This document shows, piece after piece, positions 57,297 to 64,000 of a DNA stretch of 64,000 nucleotides; within the stretch, counting starts at the first letter, position 1; every line of letters starts with the position of its first letter. This DNA is from Bacteroides sp. ET71. Its GTDB lineage: Bacteria; Bacteroidota; Bacteroidia; Bacteroidales; Bacteroidaceae. The DNA is taken from positions 1-64,000 of the forward strand of contig NZ_JAMBLS010000009.1 of the NCBI RefSeq assembly GCF_023336905.1. Reading direction: 5' to 3'. The position numbers and the translations under genes were made by a program. The notes beneath the pieces were generated by a model, which worked only from the letters and a program-made list of their open reading frames with translations, made no database searches and was not told the origin of the DNA.

Positions 57297-58585
57297 AATC
57301 TTCTTTTCAAGTTCTCCATTCTTACTGTTACTGCATTTTTATGTGCATCCAGATGTTCATTTGCAGCCATCTCCTGTATGGAAGGACCTATATGTTGCAA
57401 TCCAACAGGACTAATCTCTTGAAATGTAATTTTACGAATGAAACTATCCAAACAAACACCACTATAAGCACGAGCATAACCATTAGTTGGCAAAGTATGA
57501 TTGGTGCCTGAAGCGTAGTCACCTGCACTTTCAGTTGAATATGATCCCAGAAAAACAGAACCTGCATTGATGATTCGTTCCGCAATAGATCTATACTCAT
57601 TTGCCTGGATAATGAGATGCTCAGGTGCATAAGCATTGACTAAATCCACAGCCTCATCCATATCATGTACCACAATCAATTTACTATGCTTCAGCGAGCA
57701 AGCAGCTATATCATGACGAGGCAAAAGAGACAATTGACATTCAATCTCTTCCATAACTGCCTGACGCAATATTGGAGAAGTGGTAATCAAGATTGCTTGA
57801 CTATCCACTCCATGTTCTGCCTGGCTCAACATATCAGCAGCTACAAAAACTGGATTTGCAGTTTCATCTGCTAATACCGCAACTTCCGACGGTCCTGCTG
57901 GCATATCAATAGCCACATCACGTAAACTGACCAATTGCTTAGCCGCAGTAACAAACTGATTTCCGGGACCAAATATTTTATATACTTTAGGAACAGTCTC
58001 CGTGCCATAAGCCATCGCTGCAATAGCTTGCACACCTCCAGCTTTAAAAACATATTTTACACCTGCTACTTTTGCAGCATACAAAACCGCAGGATGTACC
58101 TTCCCATCTCTCATTGGTGGAGTACACAATATAATATCTTTACAACCTGCAATTCTAGCTGGTACAGCCAACATTAATACCGTAGAAAACAAAGGCGCTG
58201 TTCCACCTGGTATATATAAACCTACTCGTTCTATAGGCACCGCTTTCTGCCAACAGACTACCCCAGGTTGAGTTTCTACTCGGCATCCCGCAAAACGCTG
58301 TGCAGCATGAAAAGCATGAATATTTTGAGCAGCTAAATGAATAGCGTTCTTCAGGCTTTCAGTTATCAAATCTTCTGATAACTTCATTTCCTCCTCAGTT
58401 ACTGCCAATGATGATAACTTGACTTTATCAAAATTCCACTCATAGTCCAATACCGCACTGTCACCTTCCGCCTGTACTCGTTGAAGAATCCCTCGTACCG
58501 TATCAAACAAGCTTTCTACATTCATCACCGGCCGCTTTAATACATCAGGCCACAGACTTCGATCCGGATAATCAATCTGTATCAT
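57293..58585 (-). CDS. hisD: Histidinol dehydrogenase
   Basis: HisD oxidises histidinol twice with NAD to histidine and is zinc-dependent. The 430-residue protein has normal length, with [19 protein letters not shown], the NAD-linked region [21 protein letters not shown] (seen here as [14 protein letters not shown]) and the zinc-site segment [13 protein letters not shown] frame-overlap of 4 bases with hisC and a gap of 11 bases from hisG mark the operon. Confidence 0.97.
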   Translation of the reverse strand: MIQIDYPDRSLWPDVLKRPVMNVESLFDTVRGILQRVQAEGDSAVLDYEWNFDKVKLSSLAVTEEEMKLSEDLITESLKNAIHLAAQNIHAFHAAQRFAGCRVETQPGVVCWQKAVPIERVGLYIPGGTAPLFSTVLMLAVPARIAGCKDIILCTPPMRDGKVHPAVLYAAKVAGVKYVFKAGGVQAIAAMAYGTETVPKVYKIFGPGNQFVTAAKQLVSLRDVAIDMPAGPSEVAVLADETANPVFVAADMLSQAEHGVDSQAILITTSPILRQAVMEEIECQLSLLPRHDIAACSLKHSKLIVVHDMDEAVDLVNAYAPEHLIIQANEYRSIAERIINAGSVFLGSYSTESAGDYASGTNHTLPTNGYARAYSGVCLDSFIRKITFQEISPVGLQHIGPSIQEMAANEHLDAHKNAVTVRMENLKRRL

Positions 58586-58596
58586 AAATATTTATC

Positions 58597-59448
58597 TTAA
58601 ATAATCATTTTCTCAATAGGTAGTACTAATATACCTTCGGCTCCCAAAGCTTTCAGTTTTCCAATAATTTCCCAAAAGCATTTCTCATCTAACACTGTAT
58701 GTACAGAACACCAGCCATCCTGTGCCAAAGGCATTACCGTAGGACTCTTCATTCCAGGTAATACAGCCAAAATCTGCTCTAATTTGCTTTTAGGAGCATT
58801 CATTAAAACATATTTTTTATCTTCAGCCATTTTCACAGCATTCATACGAAATAGCAGTTCTTTTAAAATCTCCTGCTTTTGGTCATCCAAAGATTTATTA
58901 CCAATAAGTAGAGCTTCAGACTTCATAACCACTTCCACCTCTTTTAAGCTATTGCTCACTAAAGTTGAGCCTGAACTTACAATATCAAATATAGCATCAG
59001 ACAATCCAATGCCAGGTGCTACCTCAACAGAGCCTGTAATCACATGAATTTCTGCATTCACATTCTGCGCTGCTAAATAGGCAGATAAAATATGCGGATA
59101 AGAAGTAGCTATTTTCTTCCCTTCAAACCATTGAACACCAGAATAGTCTATATCTTTTGGCAAAGCCAAAGACAAACGGCACTTACTATATCCCAAACGT
59201 TTTATAATCTCAGCATCTTCACCTTTCTCTACGAACTCATTTTCACCAACGATACCGATATCAGCTACACCTGTGGCTACAGACTGCGGAATGTCATCAT
59301 CCCGAAGAAATAGTACTTCCAAAGGGAAATTCGTCGACTGCACTAATAATGTGCGTTTAGTTGGACTCAATTTAATATCAGATTCTTCCAAAAAGGACAT
59401 GGTTTCATCATAAAGCCGCCCTTTAGCTTGTACTGCGATTCTTAGCAT
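58597..59448 (-). CDS. hisG: ATP phosphoribosyltransferase, long form
   Basis: HisG joins ATP and PRPP in the committed step of histidine synthesis. The 283-residue long form contains the two catalytic lobes (RIAVQAKGRLYDETM, GVADIGIVGENEF, DAIFDIVSSGSTLVSN) and a C-terminal regulatory ACT-like domain (about 215-283, PTVMPLAQDGWCSVH). That domain usually gives histidine feedback inhibition, so no HisZ is needed. It is first in hisG-D-C-B, 37 bases behind an attenuator. Confidence 0.97.
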   Translation of the reverse strand: MLRIAVQAKGRLYDETMSFLEESDIKLSPTKRTLLVQSTNFPLEVLFLRDDDIPQSVATGVADIGIVGENEFVEKGEDAEIIKRLGYSKCRLSLALPKDIDYSGVQWFEGKKIATSYPHILSAYLAAQNVNAEIHVITGSVEVAPGIGLSDAIFDIVSSGSTLVSNSLKEVEVVMKSEALLIGNKSLDDQKQEILKELLFRMNAVKMAEDKKYVLMNAPKSKLEQILAVLPGMKSPTVMPLAQDGWCSVHTVLDEKCFWEIIGKLKALGAEGILVLPIEKMII

Positions 59449-59485
59449 AATTGTAATATTTTTATTAATATCATCTTAATAACAT

Positions 59486-59528
59486 AAAAGCGAGACTTTC
59501 CGTTACAAATCGGTAAGCCTCGCTTTTT
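59486..59528 (-). terminator. his attenuator terminator
   Basis: On the minus strand AAAAGCGAGGCTT pairs with AAGTCTCGCTTTT with one A-C mismatch, plus an inner CCG/CGG stem, and ends in a T-run. It lies 27 bases after the leader-peptide stop and 37 bases before hisG. Confidence 0.8.
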
Positions 59529-59555
59529 ATTATATCAGTCCATTGCCCACCGAAT

Positions 59556-59606
59556 TTACTCGCCGGAAAAATGATGATAATGGCAATGAATGATACTAAT
59601 TCTCAT
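59556..59606 (-). CDS. hisL: His-rich leader peptide of the his operon
   Basis: A 16-codon frame encodes MRISIIHCHYHHFSGE, with four His among six consecutive residues (7, 9, 11, 12). It lies between the promoter at 59627 and the terminator hairpin, the classic layout of ribosome-mediated attenuation: stalling at His codons when histidyl-tRNA is scarce would prevent the terminator. An alternative pairing (antiterminator) was not resolved by eye. The layout is seen directly; the mechanism is inferred. Confidence 0.75.
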   Translation of the reverse strand: MRISIIHCHYHHFSGE

Positions 59607-59626
59607 AATTCTTATATTCAATGCGA

Positions 59627-59657
59627 CAAAAATAAAGCTTATATCTGGAAAAAACAA
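59627..59657 (-). promoter_or_regulatory. his operon promoter
   Basis: On the minus strand a TTG (59655-59657), 20 bases, then TATTTTTG (59627-59634) form a good Bacteroides promoter, 20 bases before the leader peptide. Confidence 0.65.
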
Positions 59658-60330
59658 AAAAATATTACGGAAAAGAGTTTTTCTCTATCAACTATTTTAT
59701 TCGGAAAGCACAAGTAACATTTGGTAAACCCGCCGAAAAATAAAATAATATCAGATTTTTCATGTATTCAGAATAAAAAGATTAACAGTTCCTGTCTACA
59801 ACCATATATAGCGTAAGATTGTTTATCATTGAAAAAACATTCAGCCATACGGTCAACATATCAAGTTCGAACTCGTATACTTTGACTACGTTTTTTACTG
59901 GATCTTCAAAAAATATTATCGAACAATGCATATTAATATCTGTTTTCAGTGTACGTAACCTCCTCTTGAAATTAATATTCTCGACAATGGAAGTAACTTC
60001 GCCAATTCATGAACTTGAAGCCGACTTCATACCCCGTTACCGTCCACCCGAAAGAAAACCTGCACGTCTGTTATCTGATTTTATCCGTATCATAAACCAT
60101 TTGATCTCGTGAATGTGGTAAACTTTGGACAGAAGAGTTCCTAAAACATTACAGCATATCCAAGTTATGACAAACACTGCAGCGATTGTCTGCGCTAAAG
60201 GGGCAGCAAAAGGGAACTTGGATTTCCGTATATCCACCAAATATCCACCAAAAGAGAATCTTCCGCATTAATGCCTTCTTGCCATATCTACGCTAACTTT
60301 TGGAGTCCGTAAAGCAAGCCGTTTTCCACC

Positions 60331-60411
60331 GAGCTAGACAAAGAGGATTGTGGCATAGCCTACTTGGTTGTTCACATCGGAAGCCGTAATTTAGGAAAAC
60401 AAGTGGAGTAA
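60331..60411 (+). pseudogene. Fragment of an rtcB RNA ligase gene
   Basis: Frame 60331-60411 encodes ELDKEDCGIAYLVVHIGSRN followed by LGKQVE and a stop. This matches the RtcB segment IELDKD...YLVIHSGSRNLGKQV, with the functional Ser of HSGSRN changed to Ile. Only about 26 residues survive, with no start or flanking RtcB sequence and a stop 2 bases before the HU-like gene, so it is a decayed remnant. The rest of the gap 59658-60330 contains no gene I can support. Confidence 0.6.
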
Positions 60412-60412
60412 G

Positions 60413-60814
60413 TCATTTCTTCACCATTCCCTCCAGCTCCGTCCATTCCACCCGCGAGGGGACGATGGTGCGTTTCTTCACCCGGCTGTTCTGCGCACGG
60501 CTGTATTCGGGAATGAAAGCCACCGTTACCTTGCGGAATTGCTCCGGACTGACTTCCTCGGGCGTATCCACTCCTTGCCCGTTGGCGTTGCCCACCAAGT
60601 AGAAGGTGCCCAACCCGTCCAGTTTCACCGTGTTACCCATCTCCATCATGTCGCCCAACACCTCGCCCAATCCCATGAGAACGGCATAGGTGTCGCCTTT
60701 GCTCACCGTCGACATTTCCGACAAACGCTCGGCCACGTCCTTCGTTCCATACGTGCCTGCCGTAAACGAGCGGGGATACCATTTCTTCCCAATCTTCTGC
60801 TTTTTGTAATACAT
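60413..60814 (-). CDS. HU family DNA-binding protein
   Basis: A 133-residue basic protein (about twice as short as the DUF4469 version) with an IHF/HU-like core of the Bvu_2165 type: KDVAERLSEMSTVSKGD, YAVLMGLGEVLGDMMEMG and VKLDGLGTFYL, then FIPEYSRAQNSRVKK and a basic tail. It lacks the canonical HU PXXR arm motif. The start at 60814 is chosen over an upstream Met because the protein family starts at MYYKKQK and the intervening bases belong to the leader. The promoter at 60972 would place a four-unit palindromic array in its leader. It may bind structured DNA. Confidence 0.75.
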   Translation of the reverse strand: MYYKKQKIGKKWYPRSFTAGTYGTKDVAERLSEMSTVSKGDTYAVLMGLGEVLGDMMEMGNTVKLDGLGTFYLVGNANGQGVDTPEEVSPEQFRKVTVAFIPEYSRAQNSRVKKRTIVPSRVEWTELEGMVKK

Positions 60815-60880
60815 ACTAACGTCCTTTCCTAAGTTAAGTCCATAGATGATCCTGGCTGAGTGCGGCAGCCAGGTGAGCAT

Positions 60881-60962
60881 CATCATGCATGATGCCTAGG
60901 ATCATCGTACATGATGCCTACTATCATCGTATATGATGATACCCATCATCGTGCATGATGAC
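60881..60962. repeat. Array C2: four ATCAT-palindrome units in the HU-gene leader
   Basis: Units near 60881, 60901, 60923 and 60945 contain ATCATCGTATATGATGAT-like cores, with steps of 22 for the last three. As read toward the HU gene the core is CATCATATACGATGAT, exactly that of C1 (14191-14293), so array and orientation are shared. The array lies between promoter and start codon and would be transcribed. Confidence 0.88.
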
Positions 60963-60971
60963 TACCTGGAT

Positions 60972-61003
60972 GCAAAGATAAGGTTTGCTCACAATATATG
61001 CAA
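60972..61003 (-). promoter_or_regulatory. HU-like gene promoter
   Basis: On the minus strand TTG (61001-61003), 20 bases, then TATCTTTGC (60972-60980). The leader would be about 150 bases and contain array C2. Confidence 0.65.
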
Positions 61004-61030
61004 GCCTTCCTTTCTCCGTCAGTCAACTTT

Positions 61031-61062
61031 GCATGTGTTTAACAACACATGCCCCCCTCTTT
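61031..61062. terminator. Hairpin downstream of the sulfhydrylase gene
   Basis: GCATGTGTT and AACACATGC form a 9-bp stem with a TAAC loop; a T-run follows on the plus strand only. It could end transcription from either side weakly. The 325-bp gap 60815-61139 holds this, array C2 and the HU promoter. Confidence 0.45.
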
Positions 61063-61139
61063 TTTACTGCCTGTTCGCTTCCTTGATGCTCCACAGCGAT
61101 ACGTGTTCGTTACGGTAGCCTTCTTCGGTGACCGGGCTT

Positions 61140-62459
61140 CTATTCAATGCCCGTAGAAAGTTGGTCATTTCCCGCTTTTTCCAAAGCTTGCTCCAGGTCG
61201 GCGAGCAAATCCTCGATATGCTCCGTACCGATGGAGAGCCGGACGGTGGAAGGGGTAATATGCTGGGCTGCCAATTCTTCGGATGAGAGTTGTGAGTGTG
61301 TGGTGGTGGCAGGATGGATGACGAGGCTTTTCACGTCCGCCACATTCGCCAATAAAGAGAAAATCTGCAACGAGTCGATAAACCGCCAGGCGGCGTCCTG
61401 CCCGCCTTTTATCTCGAAAGTAAAGATGCTTCCTCCTCCGTTCGGGAAATAGTGTTGATAGAGCGCATGGCAAGGATGCTCCGGCAGAGAAGGATGATTC
61501 ACACGTTCCACTGCGGGATGACGGTGCAGGAATTCCACCACCTTGAGCGCATTAGCCACATGCCGTTCCACACGGAGCGAAAGTGTTTCCAGGCCTTGCA
61601 AGAGCAGAAAGGCATTGAGGGGAGCCAATGTCGCCCCGGTATCCCGCAGCAGCACGGCACGAATGCGGGTGACGAACGCAGCCCGGCCTGCCACATTGGT
61701 GAAAACCGCCCCGTGATAGCAAGGTTCGGGATGTGCCAGCGTGGGGAACTTGTCCGGATATTCCGCCCAGGGAAACCTGCCTCCGTCTACAATCACACCG
61801 CCAAGCGTCGTGCCATGACCGCCGATAAATTTAGTGGCGGAATGCACCACAATGTCCGCCCCGTGTTCGATGGGACGGATGAGGAAAGGTGTGCCGAACG
61901 TATTGTCTATGAGGAGCGGTACATGATGGCGGTGAGCCACTTCTGACACGCCCCGGATATCCGTCACCTCCGAGTTGGGATTACCGAAAGTCTCGGCAAA
62001 CACCACTTTCGTTTCCGGACGGATGGCAGCATCAAGGGCAATGAGGTCGTTTATGGAAACAATGGTATGGTTGATGCCCATAGCTGCTAACGTGTGTACA
62101 ATCAAGTTATACGACCCACCGTACAGATTGTCTGCCGCCACGATATGATCGCCAGGACGTAGGATGTTCTGCAAGGCATAGGTTATCGCCGCGGCACCGG
62201 ATGCCACGGCCAACGCAGCCACGCCGCCTTCCAAGGCTGCCATACGGGTTTCAAACACGGCCTGTGTGTCATTGGTCAGACGGCCATAGATATTCCCCGC
62301 GTCACGCAGGGCAAAGCGGTCTGCCGCATGTTTCGCATCGCGGAATACATACGAAGTGGTCTGGTAAATGGGTACGGCGCGTGCGCCGGTCGTGGGGTCG
62401 GGCTGTTCTTGTCCCGCATGCAACTGTAATGTTTCAAAATGAAGTTTCGTATTATCCAT
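61140..62459 (-). CDS. metY: O-acetylhomoserine sulfhydrylase (MetY-type)
   Basis: A 439-residue PLP enzyme that makes homocysteine from O-acetylhomoserine and sulfide. It has [20 protein letters not shown] near the N-terminus, [24 protein letters not shown], the PLP-lysine motif [15 protein letters not shown] and NHPSLPEHP. The length of about 430 and the second active-site region fit MetY rather than the shorter cystathionine gamma-synthase group; that choice is an inference. It provides homocysteine for MetH. It is divergent from an Lrp-type regulator gene 162 bases away, a likely controller. Confidence 0.9.
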   Translation of the reverse strand: MDNTKLHFETLQLHAGQEQPDPTTGARAVPIYQTTSYVFRDAKHAADRFALRDAGNIYGRLTNDTQAVFETRMAALEGGVAALAVASGAAAITYALQNILRPGDHIVAADNLYGGSYNLIVHTLAAMGINHTIVSINDLIALDAAIRPETKVVFAETFGNPNSEVTDIRGVSEVAHRHHVPLLIDNTFGTPFLIRPIEHGADIVVHSATKFIGGHGTTLGGVIVDGGRFPWAEYPDKFPTLAHPEPCYHGAVFTNVAGRAAFVTRIRAVLLRDTGATLAPLNAFLLLQGLETLSLRVERHVANALKVVEFLHRHPAVERVNHPSLPEHPCHALYQHYFPNGGGSIFTFEIKGGQDAAWRFIDSLQIFSLLANVADVKSLVIHPATTTHSQLSSEELAAQHITPSTVRLSIGTEHIEDLLADLEQALEKAGNDQLSTGIE

Positions 62460-62520
62460 AATTCATAATTATTTGTTCCATGCAAAGGAATAAAACATAG
62501 GCAAATCACACAATATGTAT

Positions 62521-62550
62521 TTGGATTTTAGAAAATATATCTATTTTTGC
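62521..62550 (+). promoter_or_regulatory. Promoter of the Lrp-type regulator
   Basis: TTG at 62521-62523, 18 bases, then TATTTTTGC at 62542-62550. The gap between the divergent genes is short, so the regulator could bind here and affect both. Confidence 0.6.
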
Positions 62551-62621
62551 ACTAACTATTAGATGAAATGCATAGTAAAACAACCCATTCTGCACATGTG
62601 GCAGAATAATATTCTTCGGCA

Positions 62622-63083
62622 ATGGATACATTAGACAAAACCGATTTGCAGATTCTCCGTACTTTACAGGAGAATGCCCGATTGACTATGAAGGAACTTG
62701 CTGCCCGTGTCAGCCTGTCTTCCACTCCCGTATTCGAACGTCTCAAACGGTTAGAAACTAACGGATACATCAAGAAATATATCGCCGTGCTCGATGCGGA
62801 GAAACTTGGCAAGGGATTCGTTATCTTCTGTCACGTCAAGATGGCACGACTCAACCGGGAAATAGCGCAGGAGTTCGCACAAATCATCCGTGGAATTCCG
62901 GAAGTAACCGAGTGCTATAACATCTCCGGCAGCTTTGACTATCTGCTCAAGATTCATGCACCGGACATGAAATATTACCAGCAGTTCGTGCTGAACGTAT
63001 TGGGAACCATTGAGCATCTGGGTTCGTTGGAAAGCGTTTTCGTGATGGATGAAGTCAAACACGAATATGGGGTGAATGTGTAA
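62622..63083 (+). CDS. Lrp/AsnC family transcriptional regulator
   Basis: A 153-residue DNA-binding regulator. The N-terminal winged helix-turn-helix (about 5-60, DLQILRTLQENARLTMKELAARVS, then SSTPVFERLKRLE) is followed by an effector-binding RAM/AsnC domain (about 65-150, GYIKKYIAVLDAEKLGKGF, SGSFDYLLKIHAPDMKYYQQF). It probably senses an amino acid and controls itself and the divergent metY-type gene. No repressor site is named because the consensus for this member is not known to me. Confidence 0.92.
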   Translation: MDTLDKTDLQILRTLQENARLTMKELAARVSLSSTPVFERLKRLETNGYIKKYIAVLDAEKLGKGFVIFCHVKMARLNREIAQEFAQIIRGIPEVTECYNISGSFDYLLKIHAPDMKYYQQFVLNVLGTIEHLGSLESVFVMDEVKHEYGVNV

Positions 63084-63092
63084 CAGGAGAGC

Positions 63093-63995
63093 TCATTTCC
63101 GGTTTTCTTCCCAGAAACGGACTGCCCCGTCAATCCATCCTTCGGCACTCGTCCCGATGCCCAGTCCGAAACCGTGGCGCAAGTTCGGACACAGGTGAAA
63201 CTCTGCCGGGATGCCGATGGCTTTCAGGGCTTCCGTGCGGCGGCGCATCGTGTTCGGATTGGCTATGCCGTCGTTGCTCCCCACCACCGAATAGGTAGGC
63301 GGATCTTGCCGGGTGTATTCACTATGTCCCGTATAAGCCATTACCACTGTGCGCGGACGGGGAAGCTGTGCCGCTCCGAAAGCCGCCGTCCCATAAGAAC
63401 CGATATACGCCGCCATCCGAGCTCCTGCCGAACTGCCCCACACGGAATAGCCTGCCGTATCGACCTGCAACTCCGTGACGTGGCGGAAGATGTATTCGAT
63501 GCCTGCAGCCAAGTCCTCGCACGCCGTCTGTGCGCTGCCCGTCTGATACTGGATGACGAAGGCATTGTAACCCATCCGGCTCAACGCCAAGGCGTGTGGG
63601 AATCCCTCATGGATGGAGCCGACATACGAGAATCCGCCTCCGGGACAGATGACGGCGAAGGGTGCTCCGGGCCGTCCGCGGAAGAAAAACAGCCCGGCAT
63701 CGCGCCGCCCCAAGTCGTAATAAATCTTGCGCCCAGCCGCCACGGAGTCTATCATCTGGTTGATGTAGCCCACGCATCGGCCGGCATCGATATAATTATG
63801 GTAAGGCAATAGCCGAGCCACCTGCGAAAGTGGCATCGCCTCGTCATAGCCCCATTCCAACGGAAGGATGTACTGCGCAAAACCCTCGAAAGCCGGGTGA
63901 GCCAGAACATCGGCAATGGTACTACGGGTAGTAAGATGTCCCGTTGCAGCGGATGGCGTGGATAAATTCACTTTGCAGAACGTGGCGAACAGCAT
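63093..63995 (-). CDS. Alpha/beta hydrolase (esterase/lipase type), probably 5'-truncated by the window edge
   Basis: At least 300 residues of an acetyl-esterase/lipase-like hydrolase. The oxyanion segment ICPGGGFSYVGSIHEG, the nucleophile elbow VWGSSAGARMAAY (Ser in GSSAG), the Asp in VVGSNDGIANP and the His in LRHGFGLG are all present in the right order. The reading frame stays open to the window end, and the Met at 63995 is not clearly a start, so the real gene may begin beyond the window. It lies 9 bases from the Lrp gene end in convergent orientation. Substrate unknown; acetylated or feruloyl-type glycan ester is possible. Confidence 0.8.
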   Translation of the reverse strand: MLFATFCKVNLSTPSAATGHLTTRSTIADVLAHPAFEGFAQYILPLEWGYDEAMPLSQVARLLPYHNYIDAGRCVGYINQMIDSVAAGRKIYYDLGRRDAGLFFFRGRPGAPFAVICPGGGFSYVGSIHEGFPHALALSRMGYNAFVIQYQTGSAQTACEDLAAGIEYIFRHVTELQVDTAGYSVWGSSAGARMAAYIGSYGTAAFGAAQLPRPRTVVMAYTGHSEYTRQDPPTYSVVGSNDGIANPNTMRRRTEALKAIGIPAEFHLCPNLRHGFGLGIGTSAEGWIDGAVRFWEENRK

Positions 63996-64000
63996 GATGA

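Noticed and set aside
59987-60112. 41-codon frame starting MEVTSPIHELEAD
   Set aside because: No homology I recognise, no ribosome-binding site and no neighbour support; could be a gene remnant.
61066-61139. Minus-strand peptide PVTEEGYRNEHVSLWSIKEA after metY
   Set aside because: Looks like the tail of a protein but is too short to assign; a gene scrap cannot be excluded.

Overview
The window is a chromosomal segment of a gut-type Bacteroidales, most probably Bacteroides. Four things point there: promoters of the TAnnTTTG type (for example TATCTTTGC, TACCTTTGC) in place of a sigma70 -10 box; family content such as a CarboxypepD_reg/TonB receptor, lipoproteins with acidic residues after the lipobox Cys, NigD-like, DUF3078, DUF4924 and HU/DUF4469 proteins and a GGGtGRT protein; weak use of Shine-Dalgarno sites; and a serC-serA-DUF1015 operon. 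The species cannot be fixed from the sequence. No rRNA, tRNA, prophage, insertion sequence or CRISPR array was seen.

Layout. 1-5.0 kb: end of a DEAD-box helicase, then serC, serA, DUF1015 and an HU-like/DUF4469 protein. 5.6-12.2 kb: TonB receptor, two-module surface lipoprotein and a DNA/RNA endonuclease lipoprotein, a candidate nucleic-acid acquisition locus. 12.3-15.7 kb: ettA and a divergent RhlE-type helicase. 15.8-17.7 kb: ugd and rfbC (nucleotide sugars). 17.7-25.9 kb: an AT-richer run of forward genes (oxidoreductase, HU-SPOR protein, zinc-ribbon/FHA protein, pncB, an AmgK-RapZ fusion, a MurU-like nucleotidyltransferase, udk, MltF-like transglycosylase) that suggests peptidoglycan amino-sugar recycling. 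25.9-31.3 kb: metH without its reactivation domain, smpB, YIP1, NigD-like, DMP19-like. 31.7-33.4 kb: a NifU-like scaffold and a GGGtGRT protein. 33.6-36.2 kb: clpB. 36.8-40.6 kb: a reverse run LysE, DUF4924, rfbD, prfC. 40.8-41.05 kb: a probable noncoding RNA. 41-55 kb: DUF3078, pyrG, yidC, a MATE transporter, a Cys/His-rich Spy-like protein, an S9 peptidase, ald and a GH51 arabinofuranosidase. 55-59.6 kb: hisG-hisD-hisC-hisB behind a His-codon leader peptide and attenuator. 60-64 kb: an rtcB scrap, another HU-like protein, an O-acetylhomoserine sulfhydrylase divergent from an Lrp regulator, and an alpha/beta hydrolase cut by the window edge.

The strongest unexplained signal is between the genes. 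At least seven unrelated short sequences each form a tandem array of quasi-palindromic units with nearly the same period (21-24 bp, or 44 bp), often closed by an inverted unit. Two long MITE-like elements and several long imperfect hairpins, mainly at convergent gene ends, lie among them. The shared architecture with different sequences suggests a common generating process or a common function such as DNA or RNA structure or HU-type binding.

Base composition is mosaic. The TonB receptor, serA/DUF1015, yidC, S9 and ald genes are GC-rich, while 16-26 kb and the his operon are AT-rich. metH changes from GC-rich (5' half) to AT-richer (3' half) within one reading frame.
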